From Cellvibrionales bacterium UBA4451 (GTDB taxonomy: Bacteria; Pseudomonadota; Gammaproteobacteria; Pseudomonadales; Porticoccaceae), in assembly GCA_002390285.1 (NCBI GenBank), contig DGPB01000015.1, positions 59,595 through 123,594 on the forward strand: DNA of 64,000 nt, in the 5' to 3' direction. This document shows positions 17,356-29,659 of the stretch, piece by piece; position 1 is the first letter of the stretch; every line of letters starts with the position of its first letter. The translations under genes were made by a program, and so were the position numbers. The notes under the pieces are model-generated. The model worked only from the letters and a program-made list of their open reading frames with translations, had not been told where the DNA came from and did not search any database.

Positions 17356-17880
17356 ATGCTCAAGGGCATGCTTAACTACATCATTTTTATGCAGCTATTG
17401 GTGATCAGTGGATCAGCGTTATCTGTTGTAGAAGTGAAGGGGTTTTCTTCTGAACAGATGCGAGAGCGATACCATGTGTTGGTCACAGAGCTGCGGTGTC
17501 CAAAATGTCAGAATCAAAATTTGGCAGATTCAAATTCACCTATTTCTGTGGACTTGCGAGAAGAAATCTTCCGTATGTTGGAAGAGGGCAAGAACGATCA
17601 AGAGATCATTGATTTTTTGGTGGCTCGCTATGGCGAGTTTGTGATGTATCGGCCGCCGGTGAAGAAAACTACATTGATGCTTTGGTTTATGCCCGGTATG
17701 TTACTGCTGGCTGGCCTAGTGATCTTACTAAGTGTGCGACGTCGACACGCTGGCGTTACCGCTACCGTGGCTGCATTAGCCGTAGATGAGCAGGCTCGAT
17801 TAACTAAATTGCTGAGAGATGATAGTCACGATCAGAGCGATGTTTCTGGCGAAAATAGCACCGATGGGGAAGGGAAATGA
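17356..17880 (+). CDS. ccmH: Cytochrome c maturation thiol oxidoreductase CcmH
   Basis: 174 residues. N-terminal signal/anchor, then the diagnostic ELRCPKCQNQNLADSNSP with the LRCxxC redox pair, a three-helix domain ending ARYGEFVMYRPPV, and a C-terminal membrane segment with LWFMPGMLLLAGLVI. It is the single-domain CcmH (CcmL-type), with CcmI encoded separately. The stop overlaps ccmI as ATGA. A 124-base gap after the CMD gene without clear promoter separates it from ccmG. Confidence 0.95.
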   Translation: MLKGMLNYIIFMQLLVISGSALSVVEVKGFSSEQMRERYHVLVTELRCPKCQNQNLADSNSPISVDLREEIFRMLEEGKNDQEIIDFLVARYGEFVMYRPPVKKTTLMLWFMPGMLLLAGLVILLSVRRRHAGVTATVAALAVDEQARLTKLLRDDSHDQSDVSGENSTDGEGK

Positions 17881-19067
17881 TGTGGTTAATTATGGCGCTG
17901 CTGGTATTACTTGCGGCAGGCTTCGTCATTTATCCCTTGTTGAGAAAACCTGTTCAAAATACGCCCGTCACAATAGCGAGTGCTAATGTCATTCTGTTCA
18001 ACGAGCGGTTGGCTGAATTCGATGGCCAGTTGGCCGATGGACACATTGATGACAATCAATATGGCGATCTGGTGTCAGATCAGCAGCGCCTTCTGCTCGC
18101 GGATGAGCCAGAAAATGCGAACCCAAAAGCTTCTGGCGGGCGTGGTGCCTGGTTGTTATTGGCTTGTTTGCTATTATTGCCATTACTAGCATTTAGTCTC
18201 TATCAGATGCTGGGGGCTAGTGATGATGTTGCTATTACCGAACTCTTGGAAAAAAGGGCCAATGAGTCCTCTGGAATGAGCGATCTTGCCGTTAAGCAAC
18301 AATTGGAAAACAAAATTTCCCGGCGCCTGCGTAGCCACCCTGATAATATTTATTATTGGCTAACATTGGCGCGATTACACATGGAAGAAAGTGACTTTTC
18401 ACAAGCCAGTGTTAAGTATCAGAAGGCCGTTAGTTTATCACCCAATGATTCGAATCTACTGGCTGAGTATGCTCAGGCAGTTTACTTCAGAGATGGTAAT
18501 AATTTTGAAGGTGGGGCAGGTGCTGTATTGGATAATGCGCTTGCATTAGACCCTGATAACCTGACTGCTTTGGGGTTACAAGGTATTCGTTCTTTTGAGT
18601 CGGGCGATTACCAGAAAGCCATTGTCAGTTGGCAGGCGGCTTTACGTGCTATACACCCCAGCACCCCGCAGGCCCAGGCTTTACAGTCCGGCATTGCCCG
18701 CGCTCGTCAGGAGCTGGGTCAAGTATTACCTTCCGTTGAGGTTCGGGTCACTCTTTCGCCTGAACTGGTAATCTCTCAGGGGATGGTGGTATTTGTTTAT
18801 GCTCGTGAGTGGCAGGGTACGCCGATGCCATTGGCAGTGGCTAAATTACAGGTTGAGGATTTACCTACGACAGTGAGGCTCGATGATTCTATGGCCATGC
18901 CCGGTGGTAAATTGCTTTCATCTGTTGAGAAAGTAGAAGTGGTAGCTCGAGTGTCCATTAATGGGTCGGCAACACCCGCTGAGGGTGATTTTGAAGGCTC
19001 AACGGGTGCTTTTATTCTGGGTGATCAAGCTGAAATTGTGGCAGTAGTAATCGACCGTCAATTATAG
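17877..19067 (+). CDS. ccmI: Cytochrome c maturation chaperone CcmI
   Basis: 396 residues. Two N-terminal membrane segments (about residues 2-20 and 90-108) flank a cytoplasmic loop containing FNERLAEFDGQLADGHID, then periplasmic TPR units (YWLTLARLHMEESDFSQAS, YQKAVSLSPNDSNLLAEYA) and a C-terminal beta domain from about residue 285. CcmI holds apocytochrome c for the heme lyase. It is the last gene of the ccm operon. Confidence 0.93.
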   Translation: MMWLIMALLVLLAAGFVIYPLLRKPVQNTPVTIASANVILFNERLAEFDGQLADGHIDDNQYGDLVSDQQRLLLADEPENANPKASGGRGAWLLLACLLLLPLLAFSLYQMLGASDDVAITELLEKRANESSGMSDLAVKQQLENKISRRLRSHPDNIYYWLTLARLHMEESDFSQASVKYQKAVSLSPNDSNLLAEYAQAVYFRDGNNFEGGAGAVLDNALALDPDNLTALGLQGIRSFESGDYQKAIVSWQAALRAIHPSTPQAQALQSGIARARQELGQVLPSVEVRVTLSPELVISQGMVVFVYAREWQGTPMPLAVAKLQVEDLPTTVRLDDSMAMPGGKLLSSVEKVEVVARVSINGSATPAEGDFEGSTGAFILGDQAEIVAVVIDRQL

Positions 19068-19078
19068 TCTTCCGTTGC

Positions 19079-19106
19079 TTGTGGCTGCTGCCCAGCCGTG
19101 TAAAAT
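19079..19106 (+). promoter_or_regulatory. Possible promoter of the smc-zipA-ligA operon
   Basis: TTGTGG at 19079-19084 and TAAAAT at 19101-19106 are 16 bases apart, leaving a leader of roughly 85 bases to the smc ATG. The match is moderate and other AT-rich hexamers follow (around 19125), so the assignment is tentative. Confidence 0.35.
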
Positions 19107-19198
19107 CACCCTTTTATCTTTGTGTATATAAGCTTGGCTGATACGTTTATGACAGTAACGATAGTTCTGACTGGAATGCCTAGACCAAAGAGAAATCA

Positions 19199-22100
19199 AT
19201 GCGCCTAAAATGCATTAAACTCGCAGGATTCAAGTCCTTCGTTGACCCGACTACCGTGTCTTTTCCCAGTAACCTCTGTGCTGTCGTGGGGCCTAATGGT
19301 TGTGGAAAATCCAACATTATTGACGCTGTTCGCTGGGTAATGGGTGAAAGTTCAGCCAAGCACTTGCGTGGCGAGTCAATGACCGATGTAATCTTCAATG
19401 GTTCTGGTGGTCGTAAGCCGGTGGGACAGGCTACCATTGAGCTGATCTTCGATAATTCCGATGGCAGTCTCGGAGGGGAATATGCCAGCTGGAGTGAAAT
19501 CTCCATCAAGCGCAAGGTAACCCGGGATAGTCAGTCTAACTACTACCTTAACGGCAACAAATGCCGCCGTAGGGATATCACGGATATTTTTCTTGGTACT
19601 GGTCTGGGGCCGCGCAGCTACGCCATCATTGAACAGGGCATGATTTCCAGTTTGATAGAGTCTAAGCCCGATGAGCTTCGGGTTTATATTGAAGAAGCAG
19701 CGGGCATCTCTAAATATAAGGAGCGCCGCAGAGATACAGAAAGTCGCATGCGGCGCACCAAAGAAAATCTAGAACGTCTTGCTGATATTCGTGAAGAACT
19801 GGGTCGCCAGTTGAACCGCTTGGAACGTCAATCCCAGGCGGCAGAAAAATATGCTGAATTTAAAAAAGAAGAGAGACAGAGCAAGGCGGAGTTACAGGCT
19901 TTGCGTTGGCGAGGACTTGAGTCCCAGTCAATAGAGCGCCGTAAGTCCATCAGTCAATATGAGTTGAAGGTAGAAGCGCTCGTGACCGAGAGGAGCGGGT
20001 GTGATACGGCGATGGAGCGGCACCGTGCTGAATCCACAGAGCTGGGAGATGCATTTAACGAGGTTCAAGGGCGTTACTATGCCGTTGGTGCTGAAGTAGC
20101 ACGTATTGAGCAGGCTATTCAGCATGTACAAGATCGTGCACGAGAATTGCAGCAGGATTTGGCACAAACAGAACGAAATTTTGTTGAGTCAGAAGAACAC
20201 TTGCGGGTGGATCGTCAGAAAGCGCTGGGTTGGCAAGCAGAATTGCAGGAGATCTCCCCAGAACTTGAAAAAATTGTAGCTGCAGAGATGTTGTCGCAAG
20301 CTGCCTTACAGCAGGCAGAGGAAGCCATGCAAAACTGGCAAGCCACATGGGATGAGTTTAATCACACGGCATCCGAGCCTCGTCAGCAAGCAGAAGTACA
20401 ACAATCGCGTATTCAACATTTGGAACAGGTTTTACGTCGACTGGCCGAGCGGCTCGAGAATGTTCAGAGTGAATATCAGGGTTTGAGTGACAGCCCTGTA
20501 CAGGAAGAAATTTCGTTATTACAAGAACAGTTGGCCGAGGTCGATCTGGCCTCCGAGGAAAAGAAAAACCATCTCGATAAAATTACTGAGCACATGGAAA
20601 GTTCGCGTCATCAAGGGCAGCAGGCCAGTGTTCAGCTGGATGAGTCACGTACCACATTACAGACCATGCTAGGTCGCAAAGCTTCTTTGGAAGCCCTGCA
20701 ACAAGCTGCTCTGGGTGGCGAGGGTGATCAACAACAATGGCTTGAGAGTAATCAGCTTGAGAGTAAACCACGGCTAGCAGAAACCCTTCAGGTGCAGCCC
20801 GGTTGGGAAACAGCGGTAGAAACGGTATTAGGCGGTTATCTTCAGGCTATTTGTATCGAGAACCTGGATGGTCTCAGTGGTCAGTTGGATGCGTTTACTC
20901 AGGGTGAATTGGTCTTGGTGGATAAATCATCGGGTAACTGTTCCCACGCTGAACCAGCTGAAGCACTCTCTAGAATGGTAGAAGGTGAATATTCTGCAGC
21001 GCTCCTCAGTGGTATCTATGCTGTGGATGACCTCAATGCGGCACTGGTCTTGCGTGAAAAGCTGGGCGCGGCTGAATCGGTGGTAACACGAGACGGCCTA
21101 TGGTTGGGCGCTAATTGGCTGCGAGTTGCGCGTGATCAGGATGCTAAGGTTGGGATTCTGAAACGGCGGAAAGAACTGGAAGAATTAGATGCTGAATTGA
21201 TTGGCTGCAGAGAAAGAACTACTGGATTTGAACAGCAAAAAAGTACTAGCGAAAAACAACTTCGCAACTTGGAATCTCAGCGTGAAGTGATCAGCAGAGA
21301 AGTAGCTGAGCAACAACGTCAATACGCAGAGCTGCGCTCCAAGCTCAGTGCAAGCCAAATGCAGGTTGAGCAGTTTGCAGCCCGTCGAGATCGTGCGGAC
21401 AAGGAATTAACGGAAGCTAAACAGCAGCAGCAGCTAGAACAGGAAAATCTGGCTGAGGCCCGACAGCTATTATCCGATGCCATTGAAGTTATGGGGCAGG
21501 ATACCCAACGTCGTGAAGAATTATTGGGTCAGCGGGATGACTGTCGTTCGGCGTTAGATCAGGCTCGACAGAGCGCCCGACATGACCGTGACCGCAGCCA
21601 TGAATTGGCCATGCGAGAAAAATCAGTGAGTACTCAGCTGCAATCAATTCGTGAGGGTATTAGCCGCTTGGAAGTTCAGGTTGCCAGGCTGAAAGAACGC
21701 CAAGAACAATTGCGTGAGTCCTTTAATCAGGACGAAGACCCGACTTTGGAACTAAAAGAACAGTTGGCCGGCCAGCTGGAAGTTCGATTGGGTGTTGATA
21801 AGGAATTGGCTGATGCGCGTCGTGCTGTTGATGCCGTTGAGCACCTGATGCGCGAGGTCGAAAAGAATCGTAGTGTACTTGAGCAGGCTATTCAGGAGCA
21901 ACGCACCCTACTTGAACAGCAGCGGTTAGTAGCACAGGATCTTGCTACTCGCAGTAAAACTATCGAAGAGCAGATCAGCGAGCATCATTTTGATTTGGAT
22001 CCACTACTTGATTCTCTCCCTGAGGATGCTGATCCTGCCCAGTGGGAGCGGACACTTGAGCGACTTGGGCAGAGAATTCAACGGTTGGGGCCAATAAATT

Positions 22101-22699
22101 TGGCGGCTATTGATGAATTTAAGGTGGAGTCAGAGCGCAAGGACTATCTGGACGCGCAAAATGCCGAGCTGGAAGATGCACTGGAAACACTAGAAAGTGC
22201 TATTCGTAAAATTGACCGAGAAACACGTACCCGTTTCAAAGAAACTTTTGACCGTATCAACGTATCGCTACAGGAGCTGTTCCCGAAACTATTTGGTGGC
22301 GGACATGCCTATTTGGAGTTGACTGGTGAGGACTTACTGGATACGGGTGTCACCATCATGGCGAGACCCCCCGGTAAGAAAAACACGACTGTTCATTTAC
22401 TCTCAGGGGGAGAGAAGGCGTTGACGGCGATTGCCTTGGTGTTCTCAATTTTCCACCTCAATCCCGCACCCTTTTGTATGCTGGATGAGGTCGATGCGCC
22501 ACTGGATGATGCTAATGTGGCTCGCTATGCTCGAATGGTGGAAGAAATGTCTGCCAAGGTACAATTTGTTTATATCTCCCATAATAAGATTGCCATGGAA
22601 ATGGCAAATCAGCTGATGGGTGTCACCATGCACGAAGCGGGTGTGTCGCGGTTGGTCAGCGTTGATGTAAATCAGGCTGTAGCGTTAGCGGAAGCCTAA
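19199..22699 (+). CDS. smc: Chromosome partition protein SMC
   Basis: 1166 residues, full length for a bacterial SMC. The N-terminal head has GPNGCGKSNIIDAVRWVMGE (Walker A); long coiled coils run to a hinge near residues 500-640; the C-terminal head has the signature LLSGGEKALTAIALVFS and Walker B PFCMLDEVDAPLDD. SMC with ScpA and ScpB (encoded here at 37-39 kb) forms the condensin that organises the chromosome. Use of Smc-ScpAB rather than MukBEF fits a Pseudomonas-like lineage. It heads an operon with zipA and ligA, a conserved arrangement. Confidence 0.97.
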   Translation: MRLKCIKLAGFKSFVDPTTVSFPSNLCAVVGPNGCGKSNIIDAVRWVMGESSAKHLRGESMTDVIFNGSGGRKPVGQATIELIFDNSDGSLGGEYASWSEISIKRKVTRDSQSNYYLNGNKCRRRDITDIFLGTGLGPRSYAIIEQGMISSLIESKPDELRVYIEEAAGISKYKERRRDTESRMRRTKENLERLADIREELGRQLNRLERQSQAAEKYAEFKKEERQSKAELQALRWRGLESQSIERRKSISQYELKVEALVTERSGCDTAMERHRAESTELGDAFNEVQGRYYAVGAEVARIEQAIQHVQDRARELQQDLAQTERNFVESEEHLRVDRQKALGWQAELQEISPELEKIVAAEMLSQAALQQAEEAMQNWQATWDEFNHTASEPRQQAEVQQSRIQHLEQVLRRLAERLENVQSEYQGLSDSPVQEEISLLQEQLAEVDLASEEKKNHLDKITEHMESSRHQGQQASVQLDESRTTLQTMLGRKASLEALQQAALGGEGDQQQWLESNQLESKPRLAETLQVQPGWETAVETVLGGYLQAICIENLDGLSGQLDAFTQGELVLVDKSSGNCSHAEPAEALSRMVEGEYSAALLSGIYAVDDLNAALVLREKLGAAESVVTRDGLWLGANWLRVARDQDAKVGILKRRKELEELDAELIGCRERTTGFEQQKSTSEKQLRNLESQREVISREVAEQQRQYAELRSKLSASQMQVEQFAARRDRADKELTEAKQQQQLEQENLAEARQLLSDAIEVMGQDTQRREELLGQRDDCRSALDQARQSARHDRDRSHELAMREKSVSTQLQSIREGISRLEVQVARLKERQEQLRESFNQDEDPTLELKEQLAGQLEVRLGVDKELADARRAVDAVEHLMREVEKNRSVLEQAIQEQRTLLEQQRLVAQDLATRSKTIEEQISEHHFDLDPLLDSLPEDADPAQWERTLERLGQRIQRLGPINLAAIDEFKVESERKDYLDAQNAELEDALETLESAIRKIDRETRTRFKETFDRINVSLQELFPKLFGGGHAYLELTGEDLLDTGVTIMARPPGKKNTTVHLLSGGEKALTAIALVFSIFHLNPAPFCMLDEVDAPLDDANVARYARMVEEMSAKVQFVYISHNKIAMEMANQLMGVTMHEAGVSRLVSVDVNQAVALAEA

Positions 22700-22792
22700 G
22701 TGGAAGCATAGCGAGCTGATAAAGGCTGCGTTGTTTCAGGGCTGATACATGATTATTAAATTATGATTAAAAATTTATAGGTTTGATGAAAG

Positions 22793-25677
<2,885 letters not shown>

Positions 25678-25727
25678 GAGTCCCATGTATCAAAGCCCCG
25701 AGTCTCAATATAAAGATACCTCTAATT

Positions 25728-25742
25728 GATTTCATTGAAATC
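25728..25742. other. 7-bp palindrome upstream of the MFS gene
   Basis: GATTTCA-T-TGAAATC is a perfect inverted repeat with a single central base, 62 bases before the MFS start. Its compact symmetry is compatible with a repressor operator, but no regulator gene is adjacent. Confidence 0.3.
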
Positions 25743-25803
25743 GATGCTTTCTATCTATCCTTCAGATCACTTGGGGCTGTAAAGGTGTTATGGCTATTCT
25801 GAA

Positions 25804-27039
25804 ATGAATAATACTGTACCAACGAATAACACAGTGCCAAAGAATAGCCCCAAGGACAGTTTCCGTGCCTATCTAGAGGGTGTGGGGGTTAGTTCCCTAG
25901 CGCAGGGATTACAAATTGTATTATTTCCCTGGCTGTTGGTGGGTGTGTTGGGCGAGTCGGCCGAACGGGTTGGCTACGCTCAGATGGCATTGATGCTGCC
26001 TCAGTTGTTATTCATTCTTGTGGGTGGTGTGGTTTCAGATAACCGCCCACTCGGTCAGTACTTATTCCGTTTATATATGCTGTACAGCATTCCCTGCCTT
26101 ATCTTGCTGGTGTCTGTCTGGCAGGGGTGGTTGTCTTTTGGATTGATGCTGTTCTTTGGTATCTGCTTCGGCTGTATTACGGCCTTTGTTCAGCCTGCCA
26201 GGGAAACGCTCTTATCTCGTGTTGCAGACAGTCAGCTCCAGAAAGCGGTAGCCAAGGCATCATTTGTCCAGTTTTCGGCACAAAGTGTTGGCATTATTTT
26301 GGCGGGTTATCTGGATGAGATCGGTTTGTTGATCCTTATTTCCTTACAAATAGTGTTATTGGTGACATCGGGCTGTTTGCTTCGAAGATGTCTTGGTGCC
26401 GTACAGGGTGAGCCTGAGAAAAGAAATCGCTCCACATGGAAAGATATGGTGTCCGGGCTAGAGTTGGTTTGGCAAGATGCACGTTTACTTCAGCTAATGA
26501 TGGTAGTCGCTGCTACGGGATTCCTGGGGTTTGGACTTTATTTGGTCGCCATGCCGATATTGACTCGAGAGGTCTACCATCAAGGTGTAGCATTCTTTGC
26601 CTGGATTCAATTTAGCTTTATGTTTGGCGTGATTATGTCTAACGTATTTAGCATTCGATTTGCTGGTCGTTTTTCTCAGCCAGGGCGAGTGCTCCTCATT
26701 AGTCTGCTGATTCGTGGGGGCTTTCTCGTTGGTATTGCCATGCATCCTCCCTCATGGCTATTGTTTCTATTGGTGCTGTTGTGGGGCGTTGCTTCAGGCG
26801 TAGCGATGATGCTGGGCCGATCCATGATCCATGAGGCATCTCCTCAGACTTATCGGGCCAGAGTAGTGTCTGTATATCAGTTGGCTGTGTTCGGGGCTGC
26901 ACCCATTGGTGCATGGGGCAGCGGCCATACCATCGCCGCGATTGGGGTTTTACCCGCAGTTGGTGTGCTGGGAGTAATCACTATATTGGTCGCGATTTCG
27001 GCTATGGTTTTTAGCAACCTATGGCAGCCTGTGAAATAG
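25804..27039 (+). CDS. MFS transporter (MFS_3/EntS-like)
   Basis: 411 residues with about twelve hydrophobic segments in two six-helix halves joined by a charged loop (EPEKRNRSTWKD). Patterns such as FVQPARETLLSRVADSQLQKAVA and GVASGVAMMLGRSMIHEASP place it with MFS_3 exporters related to EntS. Substrate is not predictable. It begins with an odd Asn/Thr/Pro-rich tail (NNTVPTNNTVPKN) containing a near-exact hexapeptide repeat, and lacks a strong ribosome site. Single-gene unit, convergent with the next gene. Confidence 0.85.
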   Translation: MNNTVPTNNTVPKNSPKDSFRAYLEGVGVSSLAQGLQIVLFPWLLVGVLGESAERVGYAQMALMLPQLLFILVGGVVSDNRPLGQYLFRLYMLYSIPCLILLVSVWQGWLSFGLMLFFGICFGCITAFVQPARETLLSRVADSQLQKAVAKASFVQFSAQSVGIILAGYLDEIGLLILISLQIVLLVTSGCLLRRCLGAVQGEPEKRNRSTWKDMVSGLELVWQDARLLQLMMVVAATGFLGFGLYLVAMPILTREVYHQGVAFFAWIQFSFMFGVIMSNVFSIRFAGRFSQPGRVLLISLLIRGGFLVGIAMHPPSWLLFLLVLLWGVASGVAMMLGRSMIHEASPQTYRARVVSVYQLAVFGAAPIGAWGSGHTIAAIGVLPAVGVLGVITILVAISAMVFSNLWQPVK

Positions 27040-27109
27040 GGATATTGCTCGGAATATCTAGCGTTATCAGTTTTGTTCATCGCGTTAATAGTTAATTCAA
27101 ATCTATTTG

Positions 27110-27889
27110 TTAGAGCTGATTACGGAAAGCCAGTAATGCAGCCGTGACGGCGACGTTAAGCGATTCAACACCATTGCTCATTGGGATGCGGATTTGTGCA
27201 CTACAGAGTTCGGCGACCTTTTTAGATACGCCTTCCGTTTCATTGCCCAGTACATAGACAACGGGCGATTCTACCTGAAACTCACTGAGCAATTGCGCGC
27301 TGTGGGACGACAGCGTGCAGCACGTGGCGCCCTGTGCTGTTAGCTTGGGTAATGCTTGTTCTAGGCTATCGCAGTGTATGAGCGTGCTTTTAAACAGGGT
27401 GCCCGCACTCGCTTTGATGACCAGCGCAGAGATAGCGGCAGTCCCTTGTTTGGGAAGTAATATGCCATGGCATGGGCTTGCAGTGACGGACCGAATAATC
27501 ATTCCCAAGTTCTGAGGGTTCGTAATGCCATCCAGAGCAATCAGGCTGTAGTTTTCTTTAGGCGGATTGGCCAGAAAATCATCCAGTAGTTGGTGGTTGG
27601 GGCATTCAAGGTCGGCAGCGACCCCTTGATCCTGTTTGCCATTACGTGATATCCGGGATAGTTCTTGGCGGCTGTGATAGACAACCTCCACACTACGCTT
27701 TTCAGCCAGATCAATAATTTGTTTGATAATTCCCCCTGGCTTATTCGAATCCGCTAGATGTATGCGATAGCAGGGGATGTCTCTATTCTCCAGTGCTTCG
27801 ATAACCGGCTTGCGGCCATAGATAGTGAGAAGCCTGTCGAAGAAACGTTTGCGCTGTAGGTGGTCACCCGAGTCGGTAACGTGGGGCAT
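27110..27889 (-). CDS. TrmH/RlmB-family SPOUT RNA 2'-O-methyltransferase
   Basis: 259 residues from the ATG at 27889; a GTG at 27928 is also in frame, but a perfect TATAAT at 27918-27923 would place transcription start inside that extension. An N-terminal substrate-binding domain (IYGRKPVIEALENRDI) precedes the knotted SPOUT domain with motif 1 NPQNLGMIIRSVTA, motif 2 VYVLGNETEGVS and motif 3 IPMSNGVESLNVAVTAALLAF. RlmB methylates G2251 of 23S rRNA; this protein could be RlmB or a paralogue. Confidence 0.87.
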   Translation of the reverse strand: MPHVTDSGDHLQRKRFFDRLLTIYGRKPVIEALENRDIPCYRIHLADSNKPGGIIKQIIDLAEKRSVEVVYHSRQELSRISRNGKQDQGVAADLECPNHQLLDDFLANPPKENYSLIALDGITNPQNLGMIIRSVTASPCHGILLPKQGTAAISALVIKASAGTLFKSTLIHCDSLEQALPKLTAQGATCCTLSSHSAQLLSEFQVESPVVYVLGNETEGVSKKVAELCSAQIRIPMSNGVESLNVAVTAALLAFRNQL

Positions 27890-27916
27890 AGTTTTAAGTC
27901 CATAGAAAGAACGGGT

Positions 27917-27923
27917 TATTATA
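27917..27923. promoter_or_regulatory. Overlapping divergent -10 elements (rRNA methyltransferase / DksA-like gene)
   Basis: On the minus strand 27923-27918 reads TATAAT, giving a start near 27911 and a 22-base leader to ATG 27889. On the plus strand TATTAT at 27917-27922 would start transcription close to 27929, the ATG of the DksA-like gene itself, with no ribosome site in between. Neither side has a good -35 box. Confidence 0.45.
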
Positions 27924-27928
27924 CGCAC

Positions 27929-28285
27929 ATGGTGGAATTAACGGATAAACAGTTGGCTGGTTTTCGTCAGTTACTGATACAGATACGCGATGAGCTTCGA
28001 GTGTTACTCGATATTTCTGCTGAATCGAGTGAAACAGTTACATTGGATCAAACCACGGTGGGGCGGTTATCGCGGATGGATGCCCTGCAACAGCAGCAGA
28101 TGTCCAGTGCCTGCCGGGCCGGCTATCGTAAGCGACTACTTTCTGTAGAACATGCCCTGTCTGCACTGGATCAGGATGAATATGGTTGGTGTGAAGGTTG
28201 CGGTGAAACAATTGATATCAGGCGCTTGGCAGTACGACCTGAGTCTTGTTTGTGTGTTGCTTGCCAAGAGGCCAGTGAGGAGTAA
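27929..28285 (+). CDS. TraR/DksA-family zinc-finger regulator
   Basis: 118 residues, starting MVELTDKQLAGFRQLL. A coiled-coil region carries VGRLSRMDALQQQQMSS, and the C-terminal finger is C-x2-C-x17-C-x2-C (CEGCGETIDIRR ... CVACQ). It lacks the DxxDxA tip of true DksA, so it is a shorter family member that may bind the RNA polymerase secondary channel differently. In-frame codons upstream to 27860 run into the divergent gene and were not used. No ribosome site is visible, consistent with a leaderless transcript. Confidence 0.85.
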   Translation: MVELTDKQLAGFRQLLIQIRDELRVLLDISAESSETVTLDQTTVGRLSRMDALQQQQMSSACRAGYRKRLLSVEHALSALDQDEYGWCEGCGETIDIRRLAVRPESCLCVACQEASEE

Positions 28286-28320
28286 GAGCTGACTTGGTAG
28301 GTTTTATCTTGAGTAGTAAA

Positions 28321-29082
28321 TCAGTTTTTACTTTTCAAAATAGAGTTATATGCTCGGACTGCTTTGTCCAACCCCATAGCGATGGCATCCACGGTTAGTG
28401 CATGACCAATGGATACTTCTGCCAACCCAGGTATTGCGGAAAATTTTTCCAGATTAACCAGGTTCAGGTCATGCCCAGCGTTTACCCCAAGCCCTAAATC
28501 CTGAGCAAGTTCAGCCGCTCTATAGTGTTGCTGAAAGATGGAGTCGAGTTTTTTAGGGTCTCCCCAAGCTTCGGCATAGGGGCCGGTATAGAGTTCGATT
28601 CGGTCAGCCCCCACTTGTTTGGCAAGTTCAATCTGAGCTAGATCAGGGTCCATAAATAAGCTCACGCGGATGCCCAATGACTTTAGTCTCTCAATAATCG
28701 GTGCCAGATTATCTCCAGTCTGGGTGAGGTTGAATCCATGGTCAGAGGTGAGCTGGTTGTCGCTGTCTGGTACCAAGGTACATTGATCTGGACGAGTTTC
28801 TTCTACTAATTGAAATAACCCTGGGTAGCTCCCATTTTCTTCGGCAAAAGGGTTTCCCTCGATATTGAATTCGATATCCTCAAGAGGTGAGGTCAGTTGG
28901 CTGAGTTGGCGCACATCATTGGGTCGGATGTGCCTCTGGTCAGGGCGTGGGTGCACGGTTATACCGTCAGCACCATTGGCGATGCACACTCTCGCGTGCT
29001 CTACCACATCTGGGTAGTTGCCCTCACGAGAGTTGCGAATGAGAGCAATTTTATTGAGATTGACACTGAGAGAAATACCCAT
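28321..29082 (-). CDS. pdxJ: Pyridoxine 5'-phosphate synthase PdxJ
   Basis: 253 residues from the ATG at 29082; a TTG at 29100 would overlap ppiA and is spaced only three bases from a GGAGG. PdxJ condenses 3-amino-1-hydroxyacetone phosphate and deoxyxylulose phosphate to pyridoxine phosphate in the cytoplasm. Seen: LSVNLNKIALIRNSREGN at the N-terminus, GITVHPRPDQRHIRP, FNIEGNP, IELYTGPYAEAWG and GLGVNAGHDLNL, covering substrate and phosphate binding. The NLNK/RNSRE version is the subtype found in many marine bacteria. Confidence 0.95.
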   Translation of the reverse strand: MGISLSVNLNKIALIRNSREGNYPDVVEHARVCIANGADGITVHPRPDQRHIRPNDVRQLSQLTSPLEDIEFNIEGNPFAEENGSYPGLFQLVEETRPDQCTLVPDSDNQLTSDHGFNLTQTGDNLAPIIERLKSLGIRVSLFMDPDLAQIELAKQVGADRIELYTGPYAEAWGDPKKLDSIFQQHYRAAELAQDLGLGVNAGHDLNLVNLEKFSAIPGLAEVSIGHALTVDAIAMGLDKAVRAYNSILKSKN

Positions 29083-29086
29083 GTGG

Positions 29087-29659
29087 TTACTCGCTGTCAA
29101 CGACCTCCGCCTTTATGATGATGATGGGTGTATCGGGTAGGTTGGCGAAGGGTCCTGCAGCCTTTGTGTATACGTGAGATATTTTGTCAGCGACATTTGC
29201 GCCTTGAACGACCTTACCAAAGACGGTATAGCCTGGCTGGCCATTTCGGGCATTGAGACTCCAATTGGTGACAACATTAATATAGAACTGAGCTTTGGCG
29301 CTGTTGGGATCAGTCTGTCTCGCCATTGCAATCGTGCCCTTCTCATTCTTCAAGCCATTGAGGGACTCATTGATCACTGACTCTCGATCAGGTTCGCGTG
29401 CCGAGAGGCTTGGAGTATAGCCTCCAGCCTGAATCATGAAGTTTTCCATCACTCGATGGAAAATCAGGCCGTCATAGTAGTTGTTTTGTACATAATGGAG
29501 GAAGTTTTCTACAGTTTTTGGGGCCTTGTCTGGATAGAGTTCCAGCCGGATATCACCTTGGTTTGTCGTGAGTAATACCTGAATCGGTGTTGAAGGCTCG
29601 GCCTGTGCTACTGCCAGAAAGGTTGTTAGAAATAATAAAGAAAAAAGTCTCTTAAACAT
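29087..29659 (-). CDS. ppiA: Periplasmic peptidyl-prolyl cis-trans isomerase (cyclophilin)
   Basis: 190 residues starting MFKRLF with a signal peptide cleaved after about AVAQA. Cyclophilin core: TTNQGDIRLELYPDKAPKTV, YYDGLIFHRVMENFMIQAGG (active-site FHR) and GTIAMARQTDPNSAKAQFYI. It accelerates proline isomerisation during envelope protein folding. A longer in-frame version to 29758 lies inside the next gene and was not used. The start overlaps the stop of the SH3 gene (TAATG). Confidence 0.93.
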   Translation of the reverse strand: MFKRLFSLLFLTTFLAVAQAEPSTPIQVLLTTNQGDIRLELYPDKAPKTVENFLHYVQNNYYDGLIFHRVMENFMIQAGGYTPSLSAREPDRESVINESLNGLKNEKGTIAMARQTDPNSAKAQFYINVVTNWSLNARNGQPGYTVFGKVVQGANVADKISHVYTKAAGPFANLPDTPIIIIKAEVVDSE

